This document shows, piece by piece, positions 57,501 through 63,500 of a DNA stretch of 64,000 nucleotides; position 1 is the first letter of the stretch; each line of letters opens with the position of its first letter. The notes beneath the pieces were generated by a model. It searched no databases, was not told the DNA's origin, and was given only the letters and a program-made list of their open reading frames with translations. Source of the DNA: Rhodococcus sp. 1163 (GTDB lineage: Bacteria > Actinomycetota > Actinomycetes > Mycobacteriales > Mycobacteriaceae); the NCBI RefSeq assembly GCF_002091985.1, contig NZ_MKKX01000033.1:368034-432033 (forward strand). The letters are read 5' to 3'. The position numbers and the translations under genes were made by a program.

Positions 57501-60397
57501 AGACTGCAGCGACGTTCGACCTGTCGGTGTGGGAGTTCTGGTCGGCCCCGACGTCAGGGGCGACCCTCGTCATCGCCGGACCGGACGAGCACCGCGACCC
57601 CGCACGAGTCAACGACATCATTCGGAAAGAGTCGATCACCACGCTCCATGTCGTGCCGTCGATGTTGACCGCGCTGATGGTCGACGGAGATGGCGCCCTT
57701 CCGTCTTCGTTGAAGCGCGTGCTCGCGATCGGTGAGGCACTGCCGGGAGATACCGCGCGGCGTTTCGTCGAACACAACGACGCTGGCCTGTTCAACCTGT
57801 ACGGCCCCACCGAGGCTGCGGTGTCGGTGACCTCGCACCGCGTACGACCCGATGAGAGTGCGCGCGTCCCGATCGGTCGGCCGGAGTGGAATACACAGAC
57901 GTACGTGCTCGATACCCGCCTACACCCTGTCCCGACGGGAACCATCGGGGAGTTGTATCTTGCGGGCGGGCAGCTGGCACGGGGGTACCTCGGCCGTCCC
58001 GATCTGAGCGCTGAGCGCTTCGTCGCCAGTCCTTTCGACCCCAGTGGCGGACGGCTGTATCGCTCGGGTGACCTGGCCTACTGGAATGCAGACGGCGAGC
58101 TCGTGTTCGCGGGCCGCTCCGACTTCCAGGTCAAGATCAGAGGCTTCCGGATCGAACTCGGCGAAATCGAGGCGGCAATGCGCGCTCTCGATACGCTCGC
58201 CGATTCGGCGGTGATCTCGCACTCCGACGCCCTCACCGGGGATCGACTCGTGGGGTATCTGGTTCCTTCCGAATCCCGGACGATCGACATCGACGAGATA
58301 CGGACCGCGTTGGGTACGTCGTTGCCGTCCTACATGGTGCCGTCACACTTCGTCGTCCTGGGGTCGTTGCCGCTCAACGCCAACGGCAAGCTCGACAGGG
58401 CAGCGCTGCCTGCTCCGGTCTTCGAATCGACCGAGTTTCGCGCTCCGACCGATCCCATCGAGGAGATCGTGGCGCGTGTGTACTCCGAGCTTCTGGGAGT
58501 GGCTCGAGTGGGACTCGACGACGATTTCTTCGCACTGGGCGGCAATTCCCTGGTCGCAACCCAGCTCGTTGCCCGTCTCGGGGCGGCACTGAATGCGTCG
58601 ATCTCGGTGCGCTCGGTGTTCGAGGCGCCGACGGTCGGTGCGTTGGCTGCGCGGGTGGAATCGCACGTCGGGCAGGGAGCTCGTGTGCCTCTGGTCGCAC
58701 GCCCTCGTCCGGAGGCCGTGTCGCTGTCCTTGGCGCAGCAGCGCATGTGGACCCTCAATCAAGTGGATCGTGCATCGGACGCCTACAACATTCCAGTGGC
58801 CATCAGACTCTCCGGTTCATTGGACGTCGCGGCGCTGCGAGCCTCAGTGGGCGACCTGTTCCGTCGGCACGAGATACTGCGTACGCGGTATCCGGATTCC
58901 GATCACGGCCCCGTGCAATCCGTGGTTCCGGTGTCCGAAGTGCTACCAAGGCTCGAGATTCGTGAAATCTCGGCCGCCGACGTACCGGCAGTCGTCGGAG
59001 ACGTCGTCACCGCAGGGTTCGATGTTGCGGCCGAGGTGCCCGTTCGCGCCGAGCTCTTTTCGATCAGCGAGACGAACGGTTCCGAGTTCGTGTTGGTCTT
59101 CGTCGCACATCACATCAGCGCCGACGGCTTCTCCATGCGGCCGTTGATCAGAGACGTCATGACTGCCTACGTCGCCCGGACGGCAGGCGACACGCCGCAG
59201 TGGACGGAACTGCCTGTGCAGTACGCCGATTACGCGTTGTGGCAGCGCGAGGTCCTCGGATCCGAGGACGATCCGGACAGTGTGTTGTCCAAGCAGATCG
59301 GCTACTGGGCCGATGCTCTGGTCGGCGCGCCCGAGCAGATCGCGTTGCCGACCGACTTTCCGCGCCCTGCTCGAGCGTCCTTGCGCGGTGGCCGCTCCGA
59401 GTTCACGGTCCCGTCCGACATAGCAGCGCGTGTACAAAAAACTGCGCGTGAGCACAATGCGACAGTCTTCATGGTCGTGCACGGCGCGTTGGCGGTGCTG
59501 CTGTCGAAGCTGAGCGGTGATCAAGACATCACCGTAGGGACCCCGGTGGCGGGTCGTGGTGACGCCGCGCTCGACGACCTCGTCGGAATGTTCGTCAACA
59601 CGTTGGTGCTCCGGACGAAAGTCTCGCCGAGCGCGACCTTTGCTGATCTGTTGATAGACGTACGGGAAACCGATCTGTCTGCGTTCGGTAACGCCGATGT
59701 CCCTTTCGAGCGGGTTGTCGAGGTGGCGGGTCACAAGCGCTCGGCCGCCTACAGTCCTCTGTTCCAGGTCATGCTGACCTTCCAGAACCTTGCCACCGGC
59801 ACGTTCGCATTGCCTGGCCTGGAAGTGTCGGCTTTGGAAAGCGGACTGGAGCAGGCCAAAGTCGATCTGCAACTGACGGCGGTCGAACGTTTCGACGATT
59901 CCGGTGATCTTGTCGGAATCGATGCCGTGTTCAACTACGCCACGTCGTTGTTCGAGTCGAAGACGATCGAATTGTTCGCGCAGCGTTTCACCCGTGTGCT
60001 CGATCTCGTGACCTCAGACCCCAGCAGTGTCATTCGGGCGGTGGACATGCGGGCCGAGGCCGAACGTGCAGAGCCGGCACCGAAGCCGAAGACGATCGAC
60101 GACCTGCCCGAACTGATCTCGGCCGCGGCCGCAGTTGCCGCATCGTCCATTGCGGTGTCCCACGCCGGAACTTCCGTCACCTTCGGTCAGCTCGACGAGA
60201 AACTGTCGGCCGTCTCGAAATCGACCGGGGGCGCACTCAAACCAGAGGCGGTTCTGTCGGTGGCGCTGACAGGTCTTCTACCAGGAATATTGCCTGCGCT
60301 GGGTGCCGATGGTTTCGCCGCGACAGTTGCGTCACTGATCAGTGACGCTCAGTCGTTCATCGCTGATCCGGGAGGACCCGGTGTCACCATGCAGTGA
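39545..60397 (+). CDS. Giant non-ribosomal peptide synthetase, six C-A-T modules plus terminal C domain
   Basis: 6950 residues. The start is TTG (39545) with an AGAGAGG site 6 nt before it; there is no other start after the last in-frame stop. Order: C1 (about residue 21; HHVVLDG, starter-like), A1, T1 (~1010), C2 (~1068), A2, T2 (~2060), C3 (~2123), A3, T3 (~3114), C4 (~3181), A4, T4 (~4184), C5 (~4251), A5, T5 (~5260), C6 (~5327), A6, T6 (~6324), C7 (~6393), then a 100-residue tail. All seven HHxxxDG motifs and all six GGNSL carrier serines are intact. Hand-read pocket codes: A3 DVWHFSLVD (Ser), A4 DVWHFGLVD (Ser-like), A5 DFWNIGMVH (Thr), A1 DVWDFILVS, A2 DPLISGAIV, A6 DLWHLILVS (unassigned). 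No epimerisation, methylation or thioesterase domain is seen. A starter-type C1 would fit an acylated lipopeptide; the product is unknown. Confidence 0.95.
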   Translation: MDPLGSAGSGQDAQGGRESSFPLSPAQLGMWFAQHVDPSVPANIAQYVELRGVLDIDLLQRVSSEAALEMQSGFVRIVEVDAEPRQYVDPTLDDELGYLDLRGEDDPRAVAHAWMRADYSAPIDMLTDRLIAATVLHLEDDLFFWYERVHHVVLDGFGAVTFMNRVAELYTAAVNGTEPKKNLSSDLTKVYDLDVAYRDSTRFETDREYWADRVAGIDSVTSLAGRSAAPAPVSQIDTTALSPLQGARIEELTTATGATLASVVISAFAAYLAQMTGREDVVLSLPVTARTTAVLRRSGGMVSNVVPLRLDVSSDTTIEELLARIGTEVTGALRHQRYRHEDIRRDAGGAGGQASFFGPWVNIMLFFSELRFGSMVGGINILSTGLIEDFGLNLYQSVAGSTTHVDFESNPNLYGSEESARNHARFTDFLDRFIAAGPSARVWDLELTTADEKASVLQIWNETEHELVQRTLLSDFHARVDLDPESTALVYEGLSLTYGELGSRVSGLARMLIAQGVGPETLVGLSIRRSLDLIVAMYAIVEAGGAWVPLDPDHPADRTAYILDSAQPLCVLVVSRDGVELPDGTDTIQVDLLDYAALNSARVEECDLLSPLRLDNTAYVIYTSGSTGRPKGVAVTHAAIDNQLQWMRSEYELDSTDVYLQKTATTFDVSLWGFFLPLQVGATMVLATPDGHRDSVYVADKIAEHSVTVTDFVPSMLTVFVANAPIGTCGSLRHVFVIGEALPVETAAAFRELTDAGLHNLYGPTEAAVSVTYYESGVQDERTVPIGVPEWNTRALVLDGLLRPSPVGESGELYLAGVQLARGYVGRPDLSSDRFVANPFGSAGERMYRTGDLVRWRADGTIDYIGRTDFQVKFRGQRIELGEIETVLLAHQSISQAVALVVPTATGEQLVAYVVPGPGAALDAAEGTEFASRSLPSYMVPSAIVVLDALPLNTSGKLDRKALPEPVFSSARKYRAPQTRVEYVVAGVFEDVLGASHVGLDEDFFELGGNSLIATQLVTRVGTALGIRLGVRELFEAPTVGALASRAETAIEQGSAGPPLTAGTRPDVLPLSLAQQRMWFLNRFDPDTAAYNLPFMVRLTGDVNEVALSQAFADVVARHETLRTVYPQVDDAPQQLILRTEDVLSDLSAATVDENSLATELVEFARGGFDVAVAAPIRIALFKISDTEYVLAMVLHHIAADGSSFGPLARDMMAAYEARSNGRVPAWSPLPIQYADYALWQRRLLGLESDSASLSAQQIEFWVQELDELPDQLDLPSDRPRPSVATNGGAKSRFTIDARIHRGLTTVARAHQASLFMVVQAAYAVLLSRLSGTTDIAIGAPIAGRAHEQLDDIIGMFVNTLVLRARVEPHDSFDELLDQVRNTNLSAFAHADIPFERLVEVLNPARSTARHPLFQVALSLEKARVSELSFAGLQVTAQELDVPIAKFDLQLWLTEHQDDSGEPGRIEATFEYATDLFDESTIEGFADRFLRILEAIVADASVPLGAIDILAPDESETLTTIHGGRVESRRLLPEFLAAGVSVNPDGIAVHTSMETVTYRELDELTDRYARYLIDRGVGPESVVALAFPRSLEMVVSMWAVAKAGAAWVPVDPEYPVDRVRHMLSDSGALVGITSSARVDELPGTCEWWAIDDAEFEEAVAGYPAVGLSDEDRTAPLRLDHPAYIIYTSGSTGLPKGVSVTHRGLSGLIDQSVDLYRVTPASRFLHVISPSFDPSVLEWALTASAGATLVVAPPSIIGGPELHRLLADVAVTHAIITPAVLGSVDPAGLDDLELLSVGGEASAADLIARWAPGRRFFNAYGPTETTIVSTRGELFVGEPITVGRPVPGVGALILDSRLQPVPAGVAGELYLSGDAVARGYYKRAGLTSDRFVADPYSNAGTRMYRTGDIVRWTKDFAIEYVGRSDFQVKVRGFRIELGEIDAALETFPAVTFAATLGREMQSGQTALVSYVHGSVGIDKDELSKHVARLLPNYMVPSVIVVLDEVPLTPIGKLDRRALPEPELGISFRQFRAPTTPIEETVATVFSDVLGVPVVGLDDDFFELGGNSLLATQVVSRLGVALDASVPVRMVFEASTVALLAVRVEQAAGEGGRTPLVASTRPEHVPLSLAQQRMWFLNRFDTDSTAYNIPFALRLTGELDVAALQVAIMDVIDRHESLRTVYPDTADGPRQCILDAAQTVPNLMPIQTSAADIQRQVFALASTTFDVTVNVPIQARLFEIGPREHVVAMVVHHISADGWSMGPLARDIMIAYAARTAWEHPAWLPLAVQYADYSLWQRSVLGSEKDSTSIVSSQVHYWADMLAGLPDQLDLPTDHPRPNRQSYKGSSVRFEISARMHRELSVLAHAHNASLFMVVHGALAVLLSRLSGTNDIAIGTPVAGRGDAALDDLVGMFVNTLVLRTDVDASRSFSEQLGRAREVALGAFGHADLPFERLVEVLNPTRSQARHPLFQVMLSFENLTRSHVELPGLSVDSVALDTEVAKFDLQLNVVESIGEDGRGQGMSAELTYAIDLFDAETVRSFASRFVRVLEAVVADSSVAVGDIDLLDTGERERVLSTWNSTRHDVASGLTLVDLFDRQVEATPDATALVYEDATLTYSEFDSRVNRLARHLISIGVGPDMLVGLAIGRSVELLVGMYAIVKTGAGYVPVDPTQPIERNEYIIATASPVCVLSTTRDHLELGVIGVIDIDTLDVDGYSNAPVSDDDRVCPLRESNTAYAIFTSGSTGRPKGVAVAHSAIVNRLLWMQNEYPIDDVDVVLQKTPSTFDVSVWEFFWALQNGASVVVAAPDGHRDAGYLLQLVQRERVSVAHFVPSMLAVFVPEVEVRRAAASSLRLVFASGEALAPTTAQALRRALPHVALHNLYGPTEAAVDVTYHPVSDVDTVVMPIGMPVWNTSVFVLDARLLPVPVGVAGELYLAGAQLARGYVGRPDLSADRFVADPFAQYGSRMYRTGDVVRWNRGGELEYIGRSDSQVKLRGLRIELGEVEAVLLENTSIQQAAVSVRGEQLVAYVVTAPDTDLRPVREMLASRLAEYMVPSVFVPLAQFPLGATGKLDRRALPDPVHVQREYREPVSPTEQAVARVFAEVLDANEVGLDDDFFELGGNSLIATRVVTRLGAALDAEIGVRTLFENPSVDALARALAERAGAGRRKPLVPQARPDLVPLSLAQQRMWFLNRFDTASGVNNIPVAVRLSGLLDRQALNVAVADVLDRHESLRTIFPEVDGSGHQLVLPTSQVIPDLAPIEISGDDIFSVLEDVATTGFDVTVELPLRARLFEISPTEHLLVLVVHHISTDGFSMGPLTRDIMTAYIARSEGVQPNWLPLPVQYADYSLWQRDMLGHESDPESLLARQQNYWKSALAGIPAQLDLPVDHPRPAVASNQGAGVSFLVDQDTVDVLTDLARRHTSSLFMVMHSAFAVLLARLSGTEDIVVGTPVAGRGESALDDLIGMFVNTLVLRTPVDRRARFDEVLAATRTTDLQAFANADVPFERLVEVLNPARSQARHPLFQVMLSFQNMELTNLELPGLSVSMVDFETKGSKFDLQLTMSQKTDEHGTDAGLSCLFTYATDLFDAATVEAMAARFQRILRAIEVDPAIIVGDIDFQEPEEYNQLVRTVNDTEHAVDSTQTLASLFDAQVGRTPNATALVLASETDAPSPVLTYAEFDARANALARYLVGRGVGPESTVALVARRSFELLIGMYAIIKSGAAYVPLDPDQPASRNEHILATARPVLVLATEDTANSITADAPVCVFDTLDLSEVSTSAITDTDRTRPLRPDNPAYLIFTSGSTGLPKGVSISHRAIVNQMLWRQEIYRLTDADVLIQKTPATFDVSVWEFFWGLENGASLVIAPHDAHRDPGRITRIIEREQVTLAHFVPSVLSVYVTDVDTDACRSLRLLFVGGEAFTPSAVARVRKVFPGAELHDLYGPAETAVDVTFHEVTDVDTETVPIGVPLWNTRAYVLDQRLHSVPAGVLGELYIGGVQLARGYASRADLTAERFVADPFGENGSRLYRTGDVVRWNSAGELEYVGRSDFQVKLRGQRVELGEIESSVRSGAENIDDAVVVVHSDARAGDRLIAYVVPRPGHLVDTESLRASVKMSLPSYMVPSAFVTLDAFPLNASGKLDRRALPVPSAEVAQFRAPVTPIEEIVAQVFTNVLGTARVGLDDDFFELGGNSLVAMQLVSRLGTALDSSVGVRELFENSTVGALAASVERKAGTGGRKALGPQNRPALIPLSLAQQRMWFLNRFDPESAVNNIPAAIRLTGALDVAALAAAVGDLTSRHESLRTVYPDHEGSGYQKILPVGDVTLDLTPVDVSADELPGRMYELAATGFDVTLHVPFRTQLFRIGAREHVLMFVAHHIAADGFSMSPLARDVMTAYVARSEGHDPGWPMLEVQYADFAIWQREVLGSESDPGSLLAQQETFWRDALAGLPDEVTLPTDRPRGEKASGHGAMVSFDVTADVHGRLSALARENNASLFMVVHSAVAVMLARMSATDDIAIGTPIAGRGDAALDDVIGMFVNTLVLRTDVDAATTFSELLATAREVDLAAFAHSDIPFERLVEVLNPERSQARHPLIQVLLAFQNIRRTGFDLPGLTVAPVDVDAATARADLQLTVTESTAVDGTPDGLRVFWTYATDLYDRGTVEEFGARLLRVLDAVAEDEHIVIGEIDLLGAEERVLVTSTWAGVDGIDPSVSTLAEMFDQQVLWAPQATAVVFGDERLSYRELDDRSNRLARHLMSTGVGPESLVAVALPRSVELVVTLLAVIKAGGGYVPVDPTNPADRIAYVLADAAPTALVTWSGREFSVPAELDCVEIDAVDLSVFGSAAVNDVERARPLRPTDVAYVIYTSGSTGRPKGVVVPHVAVARLMANTDGLFEFDSSDVWTLFHSYAFDFSVWELWGPLLHGGTLVVVDYFTSRSPESFRELLIRENVTVLNQTPSAFYQLAEVDRVGTVGEGSLQLRYVIFGGEALELRRLSDWFERHGENGPELVNMYGITETTVHVSHRRIDRELVSSATGSVVGGAIPGLRVYVLDSRLEPVPVGVAGEMYVAGGTLARGYLGRTDLTATRFLANPFSGSAAHAAGSLMYRTGDVARWTIDGDLEFVGRADDQVKIRGFRIELGEIESGLSSQDSVGQVAVVVRTDRHDAQQLVAYVVPVVGSSVDVQALRGAVAAVLPEYMIPSAFVVVSEIPLTVNGKLDRRALPEPVFEVREFRAPTTPIEEIVAEVFADLLGVDRVGVDDDFFELGGNSLIATRVVSRIGAAVDSVVPVRALFESRTVERLAVEVERSGTSGRVALAARTRPNEIPLSLSQRRMWFLNRFDPTSTAYLVPFALRLSGELDVAALGAAVSDLISRHESLRTIYPESKNGPVQKILHPSRSIPELPVSDVAPDAVAEHIAVLASTQFDVATEVPMRIELYRISATEHVLAMVAHHISVDGVSVGPLARDLMTAYAARATGTEPGWIPLPVQYADFSLWQREALGSEDDANSTAAQQISYWTDALADLPDELTLPSDRARPATQSFAGGSVEFDIDAELHGRLRDLARKRGSTLFMAVHAAFAGLLSRLSGTGDIAVGTPIAGRGDRALDDLIGMFVNTLVLRTQVDGALSFDELIDRAREVDLGAFANADVPFERLVEVLNPVRSTARHPLFQVGFSFQNQGVTDVALPGLDIAAVDIESGVAQFDLHLIVVDRYSESGVPAGMSAEFTFAKDLFDHTTVSTIATRFVRLLESVVDRPEILLGDIDLLAASERELVLDSWNSTDHPVDREATLVSLFDEQVAIHPDSTAVVEGDRRWTFREFDSKVNRLARYLIARGVGPETLTALVIRRSADLVVAMFAVAKTGGAYVPLDPDQPLERIEYILDTAEPILLLSKSSDGSRLANHSVLDIAMSDIAGLELSAYSDAPITDSERRAPLRAGNSAYVIFTSGSTGRPKGVAVTHAAIVNQLMWKRAEFDLDSRDAILLKTAATFDLSVWEFWSAPTSGATLVIAGPDEHRDPARVNDIIRKESITTLHVVPSMLTALMVDGDGALPSSLKRVLAIGEALPGDTARRFVEHNDAGLFNLYGPTEAAVSVTSHRVRPDESARVPIGRPEWNTQTYVLDTRLHPVPTGTIGELYLAGGQLARGYLGRPDLSAERFVASPFDPSGGRLYRSGDLAYWNADGELVFAGRSDFQVKIRGFRIELGEIEAAMRALDTLADSAVISHSDALTGDRLVGYLVPSESRTIDIDEIRTALGTSLPSYMVPSHFVVLGSLPLNANGKLDRAALPAPVFESTEFRAPTDPIEEIVARVYSELLGVARVGLDDDFFALGGNSLVATQLVARLGAALNASISVRSVFEAPTVGALAARVESHVGQGARVPLVARPRPEAVSLSLAQQRMWTLNQVDRASDAYNIPVAIRLSGSLDVAALRASVGDLFRRHEILRTRYPDSDHGPVQSVVPVSEVLPRLEIREISAADVPAVVGDVVTAGFDVAAEVPVRAELFSISETNGSEFVLVFVAHHISADGFSMRPLIRDVMTAYVARTAGDTPQWTELPVQYADYALWQREVLGSEDDPDSVLSKQIGYWADALVGAPEQIALPTDFPRPARASLRGGRSEFTVPSDIAARVQKTAREHNATVFMVVHGALAVLLSKLSGDQDITVGTPVAGRGDAALDDLVGMFVNTLVLRTKVSPSATFADLLIDVRETDLSAFGNADVPFERVVEVAGHKRSAAYSPLFQVMLTFQNLATGTFALPGLEVSALESGLEQAKVDLQLTAVERFDDSGDLVGIDAVFNYATSLFESKTIELFAQRFTRVLDLVTSDPSSVIRAVDMRAEAERAEPAPKPKTIDDLPELISAAAAVAASSIAVSHAGTSVTFGQLDEKLSAVSKSTGGALKPEAVLSVALTGLLPGILPALGADGFAATVASLISDAQSFIADPGGPGVTMQ
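39608..60080 (+). repeat. Tandem NRPS module repeat, about 3.2 kb period
   Basis: Successive condensation-domain openings (PLSLAQQRMWFLNRFD or close variants; C1 is PLSPAQLGMW) begin near 39608, 42748, 45914, 49087, 52297, 55524 and 58722, a spacing of 3.14-3.23 kb. The repeats are coding modules, not mobile DNA, but they make the locus prone to recombination and to assembly errors. Confidence 0.85.
60092..60370 (+). other. C-terminal A-domain-like mini-domain of the first NRPS
   Basis: Starting at residue 6850 (TIDDLPELISAAAAVAAS), the protein tail resembles the first 65-70 residues of an adenylation domain (IAVSHAGTSVTF matches the usual IAV..G..LTY opening) and then breaks off before any core A motif. 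It resembles the segment at the start of the next NRPS, so a docking role at the C7/A7 split is likely. A dead A-domain relic is the alternative. Confidence 0.6.
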
Positions 60398-60521
60398 CCT
60401 ACCTGGGCCTGATCGTGAACTTGGAGTCGAAGCCGGTTTGTGTCGCAGCGTTTCGTAGGGTGTCTCGTGTATGCGATGCATCTCGGCGCGTCCCGCGGCG
60501 GTTAGTAGGAGGAACACTCAG
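60398..60521. other. 124-bp gap between the two NRPS genes
   Basis: No gene fits. It contains an AGGAGG ribosome-binding site at 60507-60512, 9 nt before the ATG of the second synthetase. No terminator hairpin is evident, so the two genes are probably on one transcript. Confidence 0.6.
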
Positions 60522-63500
60522 ATGTCGAATGGTCGGCCGAACACTCGAAGCCAGGACGCTGCCGGCAGCGTAACCGTGGACGAGCTTCCAGGAGTGATCT
60601 CTGCAGTTGTCGATGCTGCGCCCGATCGCATCGCGTTGACCCATGGTGGGACAACCGTGACCTACACGACGTTGCATGCCGAACTGACTGCGCTCGAGGC
60701 CGCCATGGGTGGCGCACTCGGCACCGAGGCCCTCGTCACCGTCGTGCTGTCCAACGTTCTTCCCGGCGCACTCGAGTCCCGCGGCCTCGCCGGCATCGTC
60801 GAGTCGATCATCGCCGACGCCTCCGAGGTGTTGGGGGATATGACGCCTGCAGGCCCGCCGACGCTCGTATCCCGGTTCGAGGAACAGGTCGCCCGTACCC
60901 CGGATGCAATCGCCGTCGAGTTCGAGGGCGCAAGCTTGACCTACGCGGAATTCGATTCTCGCGCGAATCGACTCGCCCGCCATCTCGTGTCGCTGGGAAT
61001 CGGCCCGGAGTGCCTCGTCGGATTGGGGATAAAACGGTCGCTGGAGTTACTCGTCGGCATGTACGCGATCGTGAAATCGGGAGCAGCCTACGTTCCGCTC
61101 GATCCTGATCACCCGGCGGAGCGGCTGGCCTACGTGCTCGACGTCGCACAGCCGGCAGCCGTACTCGGCCTGTCCACAGAACCCCTCGACCTGCCGACCG
61201 GGGTCGGTGTCATCGAGATCGACTTGTTGGAGCTGGACGGATTCGACGCGACCGCCCTCACCGACAGCGACCGGGTTCGGACGTTGTCGGACGACGCGTT
61301 GGCCTACGTGATTTTCACATCAGGATCCACCGGCCGCCCCAAGGGTGTGGCAGTTTCACATCGCGCGATCGTCAGCAATGTGCAATGGCGTCAAGATCAC
61401 TACGTCTTGACACCGGGCGATGTGGTGCTGCAAAAGACGCCGTTCACATTCGATGTGTCGGTGTGGGAATTCTTCTGGCCCTTGCAGATCGGTGCGCGTC
61501 TCATCGTCGCGACACACGATGGACACCGTGACCCCGCGTATCTTGCTCGTGTGATGATCGACCGCGGTGTCACTGTGGCGCACTTCGTGCCGTCGATGCT
61601 CGCGGTGTTCGTCGCAGAACCCTCGGTCCGCGGGATCGAGACTCTGCGATATGTATTTGCGTCCGGTGAGGCGCTCCCGGCCCAGACCACGACGCGCTTT
61701 CATACCGTCAGCTCGGCAGAACTGCACAACTTGTACGGGCCGACAGAGGCCGCAGTGGATGTCACGTCCTACGAGACTGCCGATGTGGAATCGGGATCCG
61801 TCCCTATCGGCCGGGCCGTGCACGACACCTCGCTCTACGTGTTGGACGATGGCCTCCGACCGGTGTCGACCGGTGTCGAAGGTGAGCTCTATCTTGCGGG
61901 CGTCCAACTTGCACGTGGTTACGTAGCGCGACCGGATCTGACAGCCGATCGGTTCGTGGCTGATCCGTTCGAGAGCGGGCGCCAGATGTACCGGACCGGC
62001 GACCTGGTCCGGTGGGTACCTCGCGGTGAAGTCGACATGCTGGAATATGTGGGACGCACCGACTTCCAGGTGAAGCTACGTGGTCTTCGCATCGAGCTCG
62101 GTGAGATCGAAACTGCCGTTCTCGAGCATCCTTCGGTAGCACAAGCGGTCGCCCTAGTCCACACCGACGACTCGCTCGGTGATGTCCTTCTCGCGTATGT
62201 GGTGCCTGCGCAGGGCGAGGTCATCGACCAGGAGTCTCTGGCGCAGGCTGTCGCGTCCCGCTTGCCGGAATACATGGTCCCCGCGTTGTTCGTCGCAGTC
62301 GAGGAGTTCCCACTCGGTTCCAGCGGCAAACTCGACCGACGAGCTCTTCCCGATCCCGACTTCTCCTCGCTGGCAAGCGAATACAGGGAGCCGTCCACCG
62401 AAACCGAGCTGGCGCTTGCAGCGGTGTTCGCCGAGGTACTCGGTTCCGAGACCATCGGTGCCGACGACGATTTCTTTGCGATCGGCGGTAACTCGTTGAT
62501 CGCCACTCGGGTGATCTCGCGCATCAATGCGCGATTCGACATCCGTATCGACGTTCGCGACTTCTTCGACGCGCCGACGGTCGCGGGACTCGCGATACTC
62601 GTCGACGCCGCAGTTGCGCAGGGCGGCGGGGGACGAGCACCGCTCGTTCCGCAGGAGCGGCCGGATGTTGTTCCGTTGTCGTTGGCGCAGCAGCGGATGT
62701 GGTTCCTCAACCGATTCGATACCGCGTCTGCGGTGAACAATATTCCGGTGGCGATCAGGCTGACCGGTGATCTCGACGTCGCTGCGCTGGAGTCCGCTGT
62801 CCGCGATGTCCTGTCGCGTCACGAATCCGTGCGCACGATCTATCCCGAAATCGACGGTGTCGGATCACAGTTGGTGCTCGAGGTCGATGCGGTGGCTCCC
62901 ACTTTGGCGGTAGAGCCGGTGGCGGAGGCGGACGTGCTCGACCGTGTGGTCGAGTTCGTCTCTGTTGGTTTCGATGTGACGGCGGAGGTGCCGTTTCGGG
63001 CTCGTTTGTTCGAGGTTGTGGGTTCGGGTGGTGTGGGTTCGGAGTTCGTTGTGGTGTTTGTGGTGCATCATATTGCGGCTGATGGTTTTTCGATGGGGCC
63101 GTTGACGCGGGATGTGATGGGTGCGTATGTGGCGCGGGCTTCGGGTGAGGGGCCGGGGTGGGCTCCTTTGTCGGTGCAGTATGCCGATTATGCGTTGTGG
63201 CAGCGTGCGGTGTTGGGGTCGGAGTCGGAGCCGGATTCGTTGTTGTCGCAGCAGGTGTCGTTTTGGCGGTCGGCGTTGGAGGGTTTGCCGGATCAGTTGG
63301 ATTTGCCTTCTGATCGGGTTCGTCCTGTTGTGGCGTCCAATCGTGGTGCGAATGTTGTGTTTTCGGTGGATGCGGGTGTGCATCGTGGGTTGAGTGTGGT
63401 GGCGCGGGAGTTGAATGCGTCGTTGTTCATGGTGGTGCATTCGGCGTTGGCGGTGTTGTTGTCGCGGTTGTCGGGGTCTGATGATGTGGCGGTGGGTACG

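Noticed and set aside
45700..59000. Epimerisation domains between NRPS modules
   Set aside because: Each carrier domain is followed by just one C-type domain that leads directly into an A domain, so there is no room for separate E domains.
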